A stretch of 12,054 nt of DNA from DASUWK01 sp036378435 (GTDB taxonomy: Bacteria > Chloroflexota > Dormibacteria > Dormibacterales > Dormibacteraceae): contig DASUWK010000071.1 in assembly GCA_036378435.1 (NCBI GenBank), positions 1 through 12,054 on the forward strand. The letters are read 5' to 3'. A model generated the notes under the pieces. The model had not been told where the DNA came from. It saw nothing but the letters and a program-made list of their open reading frames with translations, and ran no database searches. Shown here in pieces: positions 1 to 6,122 of the stretch; position 1 is the stretch's first letter, and every line of letters starts with the position of its first letter. Position numbers and translations under genes: made by a program.

Positions 1-228
1 CTCGGCTGTGGTTCCGCCCGGCCGCACCAGCGCGGCGGAGATCTCTGCTTCGACCGGCACCTCGTCGAGCCGGACACCCGGCACCTCCGAGCCCTGGGCG
101 CAGTAGAGCGTCAGGTCGTGGCCGCGCCGCGTGAGCTCCAGCGACAGGTCGGCCACGAACGCCTGGGCGCCGCCGGCCTGGGCAGGGCGCAAGGGGGTCA
201 CGAGCGGAGCGACGACCGCCAGGCGCAC
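1..228 (-). CDS. Glycosyltransferase, GT4-like N-terminus (partial, runs off left edge)
   Basis: This is the first 76 codons of a gene that continues past base 1. The protein begins MRLAVVAPLVTPLRPAQAGG and goes on with AFVADLSLELTRRGHDLTLYC. That is the usual opening of a GT-B glycosyltransferase of family 4: a hydrophobic first strand, a glycine-rich turn (AGGAQ), a long helix, then RGHDLTLY as the second strand. Such enzymes move a sugar from a nucleotide-sugar to a lipid, glycan or small acceptor on the cytoplasmic side. The GTG start at 228-226 lies two bases after the folE stop (TAG 233-231). A GGAAG at 238-234 serves as ribosome binding site, so translation is probably coupled to folE. 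The nucleotide-sugar-binding half lies outside the window, so substrate and exact family cannot be judged. The fold call is fairly firm; a link to pterin chemistry would only be positional. Confidence 0.75.
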   Translation of the reverse strand, partial: MRLAVVAPLVTPLRPAQAGGAQAFVADLSLELTRRGHDLTLYCAQGSEVPGVRLDEVPVEAEISAALVRPGGTTAE

Positions 229-230
229 GA

Positions 231-812
231 CTACTTCCGCGGGCGGATGAGCTCCAAGAACTCCGAGCGTGTGCGCGGGTCGTCCTTGAACGCGCCGAGC
301 ATGCAGGAGGTCACGGTGTCGCTGCCCGGCTTCTCGACACCCCGCATCTCCATGCAGAGGTGGCGGGCCTCGATCACCACGCCGACACCCAATGGGTCGA
401 GAGCGTTCTGGAGCGCAAGTGCGATCTCCCGCGTGAGCCGCTCCTGCAGCTGCAGCCGGTGCGCGTAGACGTCGACGATGCGCGGCAGCTTGCTCAGTCC
501 GACGACCTTGCCGCGGGGCACGTAAGCGACGTGGGCGACGCCGAAAAAGGGCAGCAGGTGGTGCTCGCAGAGGCTGTAGAACTGGATGTCCTTGACCAGC
601 ACCATCTCGTCGTAGCGCTGCTCGAAGAGGGCGTCGCCGATCACGTCCGCGGCCTCGTGCCCGTAGCCCTCGGTCAGGTGGCGCAAAGACGCGGTGACGC
701 GCTCCGGCGTGTCGAGCAGGCCTTCGCGGCCCGTGTCCTCGCCCAGCTCCAGCAGCAGGCGGCGCACAAGCTCCGGCAGCGGATCGTCGCGGAACCTCGG
801 TTGGAGGTTCAC
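231..812 (-). CDS. folE: GTP cyclohydrolase I (FolE, type IA)
   Basis: FolE converts GTP to 7,8-dihydroneopterin triphosphate plus formate, the first step to folate, tetrahydropterins and 7-deazaguanines. It is a cytoplasmic toroidal decamer. The 193-residue protein has the family's normal length. C82, H85 and C153 match the zinc ligands C110, H113 and C181 of the E. coli enzyme at a constant offset of 28. The signatures CEHHLLPF (82-89) and HLCMEMRGV (151-159) are intact, so this is the zinc-dependent FolE and not FolE2. The start is GTG at 812-810, sharing a GTGA overlap with the stop of the upstream queD-like gene, with GGAG directly in front. The glycosyltransferase follows two bases after the stop. 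Pairing with a QueD-like enzyme suggests the product feeds a 7-deazaguanine or tetrahydropterin route in addition to, or instead of, folate. Confidence 0.96.
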   Translation of the reverse strand: MNLQPRFRDDPLPELVRRLLLELGEDTGREGLLDTPERVTASLRHLTEGYGHEAADVIGDALFEQRYDEMVLVKDIQFYSLCEHHLLPFFGVAHVAYVPRGKVVGLSKLPRIVDVYAHRLQLQERLTREIALALQNALDPLGVGVVIEARHLCMEMRGVEKPGSDTVTSCMLGAFKDDPRTRSEFLELIRPRK

Positions 813-1222
813 TCCGCGGTCACCTCTGCCGCGTTGTTCTCAGACTCCACGAGGCGGACCTTACGGAGGCGGCCGGCGCCGAGCCCGGCTTCGATCTCGC
901 GCCAGAAGGCGAGCGCGAGGTTCTCGGCGGTGGGCATCACCCCCTCCAGAAAGGCGACATCGCGGTTCAAGTGCTTGTGATCGACATGCTCGATCACGGC
1001 GTCACGCAGCACGCGATCGAGGTCTTTCAGGTTGAGGACCATGCCCGTGGGCGGGTCGACCGGGCCGCTGACCGTGACCTCCAGGGTGTAGTTGTGCCCG
1101 TGCTCGCCGGCGCAGCCGCCGAAGACCTCGCGGTTCCGCTCCTCGCTCCAGTCGTGGCGGCGCAGCACGTGAGCCGCGGCGAACGTTGCGCGCCGGGTGA
1201 TTCCGACAGTCAGATGCTCCAA
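809..1222 (-). CDS. queD: 6-carboxy/6-pyruvoyl-tetrahydropterin synthase family (QueD-like)
   Basis: Members turn dihydroneopterin triphosphate, the FolE product, into 6-carboxytetrahydropterin (queuosine route) or 6-pyruvoyltetrahydropterin (biopterin route). With the chosen start the protein has 137 residues, typical for the family. Zinc ligands are H18 (FAAAH), H41 and H43 (EHGHNY), and the catalytic cysteine is C37 in CAGEHGH. Further landmarks are the NLKDLD strand, DHKHLN, PTAENLA and a C-terminal ESENNAAE that supplies the pterin-anchoring glutamate. The ESENN form resembles the ETxNN of animal PTPS as well as many bacterial homologues, so QueD and PTPS activity cannot be separated here. 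I chose TTG at 1222-1220 because homologues start just before the ITRRATF strand and codon use upstream (for example ATA) looks non-coding. TTG at 1303 would also be open but overlaps the divergent gene. The stop overlaps folE by four bases. Confidence 0.88.
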   Translation of the reverse strand: MEHLTVGITRRATFAAAHVLRRHDWSEERNREVFGGCAGEHGHNYTLEVTVSGPVDPPTGMVLNLKDLDRVLRDAVIEHVDHKHLNRDVAFLEGVMPTAENLALAFWREIEAGLGAGRLRKVRLVESENNAAEVTAE

Positions 1223-1273
1223 TTTCTTGAGCGTAAACTCCCAGCGGCCTTGCGCTATTCGGACGCCGTTCGT
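1223..1273. promoter_or_regulatory. Divergent spacer between queD-like and methyltransferase genes
   Basis: This 51-nt spacer depends on the two start choices. On the minus strand TACGCT (1235-1230) fits a TANNNT -10 box, and it ends seven bases before the TTG start at 1222. That spacing would give a leaderless or nearly leaderless transcript. I see no good -35 box at 16-18 bp and no clear Shine-Dalgarno sequence for either gene. The base composition is less GC-rich at third positions than the flanking coding frames, which supports calling it non-coding. Confidence 0.35.
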
Positions 1274-2062
1274 GTGGCGCCGCCCGGCGCCGCCCACTTT
1301 CAACCGGAGGACCTGCTCCGTCTGGACCGCTGGGCGCTTGGTCTACTGCTCTCCGGCGGGCCGGGAGCACTGCCGCCGAGCGATGTCCGGGCATCCCTGT
1401 CGGATGCCGCCTGGCGAACCCTCCTGAGCCGGCTCCCGACTGGTCTGTCGGCGCAGCTCACCCGTTCGGAGCCGGCTCCGGACGCCAAGGCGGCTAGCGA
1501 GCGCGTGGTCGCCGGGGCGTTCTGGCTCCTCGTCTACGGGTTGGAGCCGGAACGGTGGGACGCCCTTTCCCGCTCCGAGTCCATTCCTCCCGGTCTGCTG
1601 GAGGCCCTACCGCCCGCCGATCGGGTGCTCGAGGTGGCGGCGGGCAGCGGCCGGCTTACGTGCGTTCTCGAATCGCGCGCTGAAACCCTGATCGCGATCG
1701 AGCCGTCGCGCCCATTGGAGGTGGTCTTGCGCTCCCGAACCGCCGCAGCCAAGGTCGTGGCGGGCGTCGGCCAGGCCCTGCCCATACGCAGCGGCTGGGC
1801 GGACCTCACGGTGTCCTGCGCCAGCTTCGGCCCCGACGCGCCCTTCGGCGGCCCCGGCATCCTGGCGGAGATGGAGCGTTGCACCAGGCGAGGCGGCACG
1901 GTCGCCCTGGTGGGCCCGGAATCGCCGGCGTGGTTCGAGGGCAAGGGCTATCGGGCGCAGCGCTTCGAGCCGCTCAGGCTGGAAACGCCCGCGGAGCTGG
2001 CCGGCTTCTTCGGACCGCGGCTGACCCCGCCGTGCGATCTGCTGCTCAAGAAGATCGAGTGA
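1274..2062 (+). CDS. Class I SAM-dependent methyltransferase-like protein
   Basis: The C-terminal half looks like a Rossmann-fold methyltransferase. VLEVAAGSGRLT (from about residue 118) matches SAM-binding motif I, and LIAIEPS ends strand 2 with the expected acidic residue. QALPIRSGWADLTVSC covers the motif II/III region, and RRGGTVALVGP matches the strand after it. The first 110 residues form a helical region I do not recognise, perhaps a substrate-recognition domain. The target could be a small molecule, RNA or protein; nothing decides it. An ATG at 1214 would add 20 residues, but that stretch has weaker GC at third positions and would overlap the divergent queD-like start, so I prefer GTG 1274 (262 residues). 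Its last codon overlaps the next gene in GTGA, so the two are translationally coupled. Confidence 0.75.
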   Translation: MAPPGAAHFQPEDLLRLDRWALGLLLSGGPGALPPSDVRASLSDAAWRTLLSRLPTGLSAQLTRSEPAPDAKAASERVVAGAFWLLVYGLEPERWDALSRSESIPPGLLEALPPADRVLEVAAGSGRLTCVLESRAETLIAIEPSRPLEVVLRSRTAAAKVVAGVGQALPIRSGWADLTVSCASFGPDAPFGGPGILAEMERCTRRGGTVALVGPESPAWFEGKGYRAQRFEPLRLETPAELAGFFGPRLTPPCDLLLKKIE

Positions 2063-3063
2063 CCGCCGAAGACGCCGCCCGCGTCCTCTCCGAAATCGGC
2101 TACCACCTGCGCCTCGACGCGAAGGACGCCTACCGCGCACGCGCCTTCCAGAAGGTCGCTGCCGAGCTGTTGATGACCCGTCCCGACCTCGACGCGCTCC
2201 ACGCGAGCGGCCGGCTGGAAACGATCCCCGGGGTGGGGTCCGGCATCGGCAAGGTCCTCACCGAGCTCGTGGAGACCGGGAACAGCGCGTACCTCGAGAA
2301 GCTGCGAGAGGCGGCGTCGGAGGCGCCTGCTCCGGTGGCCATGTCGCTGGCCGGATACAAGGGCGACCTCCACTCGCACACCGACTGGAGCGACGGCAAG
2401 GTCCCGATGGCCGCGATGGCCCTGGCGGCCAAGCAGCGCGGCTACGAATATCTCGGCATCACCGATCACTCGCCTCGCATCACCGTGGTTCACGGCTTGG
2501 ACGGGACGCGGCTGAAGGAGCAGCGCAAGGAGATGGCGGCGGTCGAGGACCGCGTCGGCATCCGCCTCCTCGCCGGGATCGAGGTCGACATCCTCGAAGA
2601 CGGGTCGCTCGACCTGCCGGACGACGTCCTGGCAAGCCTCGACATCGTCATCGCCTCGCCGCACGTGCAGCTGCGGATGGAGCCCAAGGCGATGACCAAG
2701 CGCATGCTGCGGGCCCTCGAGAGCCCCCACGTGGACGTGATCGGCCATCCTACCGGGCGCCGTCCCGGCAGCCGGCCGGGCGCGACCTACGACTTCGACG
2801 CGGTGTTCAAGCGCGCGGCCGAGGCCGGCGTGGCCCTCGAGCTCGACTGCGACCCGGCGCGCATGGACCTCTCACCCGACATGGCCAGGCAGGCGGCGGC
2901 GTTCGGCTGCACCTTCGCCCTGGACTCGGACGCGCATGCGCCGGGCGAGTTCGCCTATGTGGACCTCGGGGCCTGGATGGCCGAGCGCGCCGGCCTGCGC
3001 GAGGCCGACATCCTCAACTGGCTGGACGCTGCCTCGCTTTTAGAACGCTTCTCTCGACGCTGA
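2059..3063 (+). CDS. HhH-PHP phosphoesterase resembling PolX without the polymerase core
   Basis: The protein has 334 residues. Residues 1-90 resemble the N-terminal 8-kDa/helix-hairpin-helix region of bacterial DNA polymerase X: YRARAFQKVA, then the hairpin LETIPGVGSGIGKVL at 53-67, which normally contacts DNA backbone. Residues 99-330 form a PHP domain. Its likely ligands are H105, H107, D112, H137, E175, H202, H230, D291 and H293, the full trinuclear metal set. Between them, where PolX carries its nucleotidyltransferase palm and thumb, there is only a short linker (about 85-98). Bacterial PolX is about 570 residues. The PHP domain of PolX has 3'-5' exonuclease and AP-processing activity, so a DNA-end-trimming or phosphatase role is reasonable but inferred. 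The GTG start at 2059 overlaps the methyltransferase stop by four bases. The 3' end overlaps the convergent regulator by 50 bp. Confidence 0.88.
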   Translation: MTAEDAARVLSEIGYHLRLDAKDAYRARAFQKVAAELLMTRPDLDALHASGRLETIPGVGSGIGKVLTELVETGNSAYLEKLREAASEAPAPVAMSLAGYKGDLHSHTDWSDGKVPMAAMALAAKQRGYEYLGITDHSPRITVVHGLDGTRLKEQRKEMAAVEDRVGIRLLAGIEVDILEDGSLDLPDDVLASLDIVIASPHVQLRMEPKAMTKRMLRALESPHVDVIGHPTGRRPGSRPGATYDFDAVFKRAAEAGVALELDCDPARMDLSPDMARQAAAFGCTFALDSDAHAPGEFAYVDLGAWMAERAGLREADILNWLDAASLLERFSRR

Positions 3064-3577
3064 GCGAGTAGCCGAGGCGGGGGCGGTTGACCACCCGCGC
3101 CGGCGCCGAGGACTCGTCGAGCTTGCGCCGCAGGCGGACGATGTAGGTCCGGACCTGCTCCGGATGCAGCCGCGCGTCCGACCAGGCCTCTCTGATCAGC
3201 ACCTCGCTCGTGAAGTACTGGCCAGGGTGTTCGAGCAGGAACTCGAGCAGCTGCGCCTCACGGCGCGTGAGCGTGTAAGGATGGCCGGCCACGGTGAGCA
3301 TCCGCGAGTAGGGGTCGAAGTCCATGCCCGCCAGCTCCAGGTGTCGCGATCTCCAGTCTTCGAGCCGCGAACGCAGGGCATGAAGAGTCCCCTCCAGCTG
3401 CCGCCGGCCGGCCGAGGTCGACTCGCGCGGCGCCTGGTCCTCGTGCAGCGCAACGAGCTCGGAGTAGATTCGAACCCACCGAGCCGCATCCAGTGGGTTT
3501 TCGGTGGCGAAGTCCTCGCCAACGATGTCCGACAAAGGGTCGGCAGTAGTCGTGATCCGGTTTTGGTATCCCAGCAT
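3014..3577 (-). CDS. OmpR/PhoB-type winged-helix regulator without receiver domain
   Basis: The 187-residue protein has a C-terminal winged helix at about residues 84-174. It shows YTLTRREAQLLEFLLEHPGQ, VLIREAWSD, the recognition-helix segment VRTYIVRLRRKL and the wing RPRLGYSL. This is the OmpR/PhoB DNA-binding fold. The first 80 residues are not a phospho-receiver: there is no DD pair, no acceptor aspartate in a strand and no lysine. They include a charged, probably helical or coiled-coil stretch at about 57-80, which may dimerise or sense a ligand. The ATG at 3577 is preceded by AGAAGG with no spacer, and a TATAAC box lies 11 nt upstream. The gene is divergent from the luciferase-like operon, so it may control that operon or itself. 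Its last 50 bp overlap the HhH-PHP gene on the other strand. Confidence 0.85.
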   Translation of the reverse strand: MLGYQNRITTTADPLSDIVGEDFATENPLDAARWVRIYSELVALHEDQAPRESTSAGRRQLEGTLHALRSRLEDWRSRHLELAGMDFDPYSRMLTVAGHPYTLTRREAQLLEFLLEHPGQYFTSEVLIREAWSDARLHPEQVRTYIVRLRRKLDESSAPARVVNRPRLGYSLSVERSVLKARQRPAS

Positions 3578-3643
3578 CCTTCTCTTTTGTTATAGCCCTT
3601 GTGTAAAGGCGACTGCAGGGGCTCAGCTTGAAAAGGGGGCCTC
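3578..3643. promoter_or_regulatory. Divergent promoter region, regulator / luciferase-like operon
   Basis: This 66-nt intergenic region serves both directions. On the minus strand TATAAC (3594-3589) is a good -10 hexamer 11 nt before the regulator ATG, so the leader would be only a few bases. On the plus strand a strong ribosome binding site, AAGGGGG (3633-3639), lies four bases before the ATG at 3644. A small inverted repeat CCTT-N5-AAGG (3597-3609) sits between the two starts and could be an operator half-site pair. It is short enough to occur by chance. Confidence 0.4.
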
Positions 3644-4531
3644 ATGACGCGAGTCGGGGTGATGATCGAGGGCCAGGAAGGCCTCACGTGGGAGCTGTGG
3701 CGAAATCTCTGCCGGAACGTGGAGGCGGCCGGGTTCGATTCGCTCTGGCGGAGCGAGCACCTCTTCTCGGTGATGGGCGTCGAGGGCCGGGAGTGTCTCG
3801 AGTGCTGGACCTCGCTCGCCCTCGCGGCTGAGTGGACCTCGCGAATCGAGTTCGGGCCGCTGGTCTCGCCCCTCACCTACCACCGGCCGGCGGTGCTGGC
3901 CCGGCAGGCCGCGTCGGTCGACCAGCTTGCCGGGGGACGCCTGGTGCTCGGCCTGGGCGCCGGCTGGTACGAGGAGGAGCACCGCCGGATGGGTATCGAG
4001 CTACCTCCACTGCGCGGGCGGTTCGATCAGTTCGAGGCCGGCATCCACAAGATCAAGGAGGTGCTGGCCGCCGGCCATCCCGACCCCGTGCGCCAGCCGC
4101 TCCCGATCTTGATCGGCGGCAGCGGCGAGAAGCGCCTGCTCAAGCTGGTCGCCGAGCACGCGGTCGAGTGGAACTCGCACAGCCTCCAGCTCGACGACTT
4201 CAAGCGCAAGCAGGAGGTCCTCGCCCAGCACTGCGCCGCGGCCGGTCGGGATCCCAAGGAGATCGCTCACTCGATGATGTGGGCGTATGTGGTCGACCGT
4301 CGGCACGCGGAGAGGGTGCAGCGTGCGATTCCTCGCTTGGCCGACATGGACGCAGGCTCCTTGGTCGACGCGCTCCGCGGCCGCTGGTTCACAGGCGGCG
4401 CGGATGAGATAGCGGAGCAGATGCGGCCGTTCATCGACGCGGGCGTCAGCCGCTTCATGCTCCAGCACTTCGCGATGGACGACGACCAGGCGCTCGGCGT
4501 GCTGGCCGACGTCGCCCGGCTCGTGGCGTGA
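3644..4531 (+). CDS. LLM-class F420-dependent-type oxidoreductase (luciferase-like)
   Basis: This is a 295-residue TIM-barrel flavin/deazaflavin oxidoreductase of the bacterial luciferase superfamily. Landmarks are GFDSLWRSEHLF (strand 2 region), RIEFGPLVSPLTYHRPA, the hallmark DQLAGGRLVLGLGAGW with a following EEEHRRMGI, RFDQFEAG, and the C-terminal GGSGEKRLLKLVAEHAVEWN that binds cofactor phosphate. The pattern resembles the TIGR03560-like actinobacterial group that uses coenzyme F420, but FMN use cannot be excluded from sequence. The substrate is unknown; relatives act on alcohols, sugar phosphates, enones or lipids. The ATG start is backed by AAGGGGG four bases upstream. An acyl-CoA dehydrogenase follows after 19 bases, so the two are probably co-transcribed and may work on related substrates. 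Confidence 0.9.
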   Translation: MTRVGVMIEGQEGLTWELWRNLCRNVEAAGFDSLWRSEHLFSVMGVEGRECLECWTSLALAAEWTSRIEFGPLVSPLTYHRPAVLARQAASVDQLAGGRLVLGLGAGWYEEEHRRMGIELPPLRGRFDQFEAGIHKIKEVLAAGHPDPVRQPLPILIGGSGEKRLLKLVAEHAVEWNSHSLQLDDFKRKQEVLAQHCAAAGRDPKEIAHSMMWAYVVDRRHAERVQRAIPRLADMDAGSLVDALRGRWFTGGADEIAEQMRPFIDAGVSRFMLQHFAMDDDQALGVLADVARLVA

Positions 4532-4550
4532 GGTAGGGTTCAGGCAAGCC

Positions 4551-5705
4551 ATGGACTTCGACCTGTCTCCGTCCGAGAAGGCGTTCCAGCAACAGGTGCG
4601 CGACTGGCTCGCGCAGAACATGCCTCCACGCCGCGACGACGACAACGTCGAGAGCTCCCAGAAAGAGTGGATCGACCGCCGGCGGGAGTGGCAGAAAACG
4701 CTTTACGAGGCCGGCTACATCGGCCTGAACTGGCCGAAGGAGTACGGCGGCCGCGGCGCGACGCTCATGGAGCAGGTGATCTTCAGCCAGGAGATGATCC
4801 GGGTGCGCGCGCCGGAGCCGATCAACGTGATCGGGCTCGGCATGGCGGGACCGGTGATCATCGCGCACGGCACCGAGGAGCAGAAGCAGCGCTACCTGAA
4901 GCCGCTGCTGACCGCGGAGGAGATCTGGTGCCAAGGCTTCAGCGAGCCCAACGCAGGGTCCGACCTGTCGGCCCTGCAGACGCGAGCCGAGGACCGCGGC
5001 GACCACTACGTCGTGAACGGCCAGAAGGTGTGGACCACGCTTGCCCACGTCGCTCGCTGGTGCATCCTCGTCACCCGCGAGCGAAGCGAGGAGAACCCTC
5101 GCCACGGGCTGACCTACCTGATCATGGACATGCAGGCGCCGGGCGTCGAGGTGCGGCCACTGGTGCAGATCACGGGCGACGCCGAGTTCAACGAGATGTT
5201 CTTCAACGACGTGGTCGTGCCCAAAGAGAACGTTCTCGGCGAGGCTGGCAACGGCTGGGCGGTGGCGATGACGACGCTGCTGCACGAGCGTGGCACCCTC
5301 GGCATGGCGCTCTCCTCGCGCGCTCAGCAGACCGCTGACGAGCTCGCCGAGCACGTCCGCGCCACCGGCCGCGGCGGCGACCGGCTCTTCCGCCAGCGAG
5401 TGGCCCAGCACTACATCGAAGCCCAGGCGCTGAACTTGAACGGCCTGCGGGCGCTGAGCGCGACCATGCGCAACGGCATCCCGGGGCCCGAGGGCTCGAT
5501 CCTCAAGCTGATGTGGTCCGAGCTCAACCAGCGCATGACCGAGACCGCCATCGATGCGCTTGGCCCGGCAGGGCAGGTGCACAACGGGCACCCCTGGCTG
5601 TACTCGTTCCTGCGCTCGAAGGGCAACACGATCGAGGCCGGCACCTCTGAAGTGCTGCGCAACATCCTCGCCGAGCGGGTGCTGGGCCTGCCGCGCTCCC
5701 GCTAG
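4551..5705 (+). CDS. Acyl-CoA dehydrogenase (FadE-like)
   Basis: The FAD-dependent enzyme would introduce an alpha-beta double bond into an acyl-CoA. All three domains are present in 384 residues. They are the N-terminal helical domain (MDFDLSPSEKAFQQQVRDWL, GLNWPKEYGGRGAT), the middle beta domain (CQGFSEPNAGSDLSALQT, VNGQKVWTT, FNDVVVPKENVLGE) and the C-terminal helices ending IEAGTSEVLRNILAERVLGLP. In medium-chain enzymes the catalytic glutamate directly precedes the Gly-Thr of the last motif. Here that position is alanine, with a glutamate one residue earlier, as seen in several actinobacterial FadE groups where the base may come from another helix. Natural substrates may be branched, aromatic or sterol side-chain acyl-CoAs rather than straight fatty acids. 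It follows the luciferase-like gene by 19 bases with only a weak AGG before the ATG. Confidence 0.92.
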   Translation: MDFDLSPSEKAFQQQVRDWLAQNMPPRRDDDNVESSQKEWIDRRREWQKTLYEAGYIGLNWPKEYGGRGATLMEQVIFSQEMIRVRAPEPINVIGLGMAGPVIIAHGTEEQKQRYLKPLLTAEEIWCQGFSEPNAGSDLSALQTRAEDRGDHYVVNGQKVWTTLAHVARWCILVTRERSEENPRHGLTYLIMDMQAPGVEVRPLVQITGDAEFNEMFFNDVVVPKENVLGEAGNGWAVAMTTLLHERGTLGMALSSRAQQTADELAEHVRATGRGGDRLFRQRVAQHYIEAQALNLNGLRALSATMRNGIPGPEGSILKLMWSELNQRMTETAIDALGPAGQVHNGHPWLYSFLRSKGNTIEAGTSEVLRNILAERVLGLPRSR

Positions 5706-5718
5706 GGCCGCCGCGGTA

Positions 5719-5739
5719 GGCTAGCCGGCCGTCGACGGC
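5719..5739. other. Two adjacent perfect palindromes between genes
   Basis: GGCTAGCC (5719-5726) and GCCGTCGACGGC (5728-5739) are perfect palindromes, one base apart. They lie in the 60-nt gap between the acyl-CoA dehydrogenase stop and the next ribosome binding site. They could form a small hairpin that trims or attenuates the transcript, or bind a dimeric protein. Neither has a T-run after it, so a classic terminator is not supported, and high GC makes chance palindromes common. Confidence 0.3.
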
Positions 5740-5765
5740 AACCCCTTACCGGAGGTGTGTCCACG

Positions 5766-6122
5766 ATGGCTGACTTCGGTCTTTTCGTCGGCTGGGGCAA
5801 CACGGTTCGCGGACGCGAGATGAAGTCGCTGGGGGTCTTCACCGAGGCGCTGCAATGGTGGGGAGCCAAGCAGCAGTCGGGCGAGATCGAGAGCGTGACC
5901 GTCTGCTTCCTCACCCCTCACGGCGGCGACCTGGCGGGCTTCCTGCTCATCCGCGGTGAGCAGGAGAAGCTGATGCAGATCACCGCCAGCGACGAGTATC
6001 AGACCCTGAACACCAAGGCGAACTTGGTCGTAGAGCACTTCGGCGCCCTGCCCTGCATCCTTGACAGCGAGGTCCAGCGAGTCGCCGGCCAGTTCGGCCA
6101 GCTGGTCAGCGAGGTGACCTAG
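5766..6122 (+). CDS. Small uncharacterised protein, probably ferredoxin-like alpha/beta fold
   Basis: The 118-residue soluble protein has no signal peptide or membrane segment. It starts MADFGLFVGWGNTVRGREMKS and contains FTEALQWWGAKQQSGEIESV, PHGGDLAGFLLIRGEQEKL, EYQTLNTKANLVVEHFG. The strand-helix-strand pattern, with PHGGDLxGFxLIRG in the middle, recalls a widespread actinobacterial family of about 110-120 residues. I know of no function for that family; a dimeric alpha/beta-barrel fold is plausible. ATG 5766 is chosen because GGAGG at 5751-5755 lies 10 bases before it. An in-frame GTG at 5757 would be only one base from that site. It probably belongs to the luciferase-like/acyl-CoA dehydrogenase transcript. 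Its TAG stop shares a CTAG palindrome with the stop of the convergent amidohydrolase. Confidence 0.82.
   Translation: MADFGLFVGWGNTVRGREMKSLGVFTEALQWWGAKQQSGEIESVTVCFLTPHGGDLAGFLLIRGEQEKLMQITASDEYQTLNTKANLVVEHFGALPCILDSEVQRVAGQFGQLVSEVT

Noticed and set aside
210..235. Lipoprotein signal in the membrane protein (residue coordinates), from Cys 213 near the membrane helix
   Set aside because: The cysteine precedes the hydrophobic stretch instead of following it, and the segment is 200 residues from the N-terminus, so it cannot be a lipobox.
971..1273. Upstream plus-strand extension of the methyltransferase
   Set aside because: It runs antisense through the queD-like gene. Its translation has no family resemblance, and third-position GC drops before 1274.
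4455..5591. 378-codon minus-strand open frame opposite the first acyl-CoA dehydrogenase
   Set aside because: It is a shadow of high-GC codon use. The translation is His/Arg/Leu-rich without recognisable motifs, while the plus strand encodes a clear enzyme.
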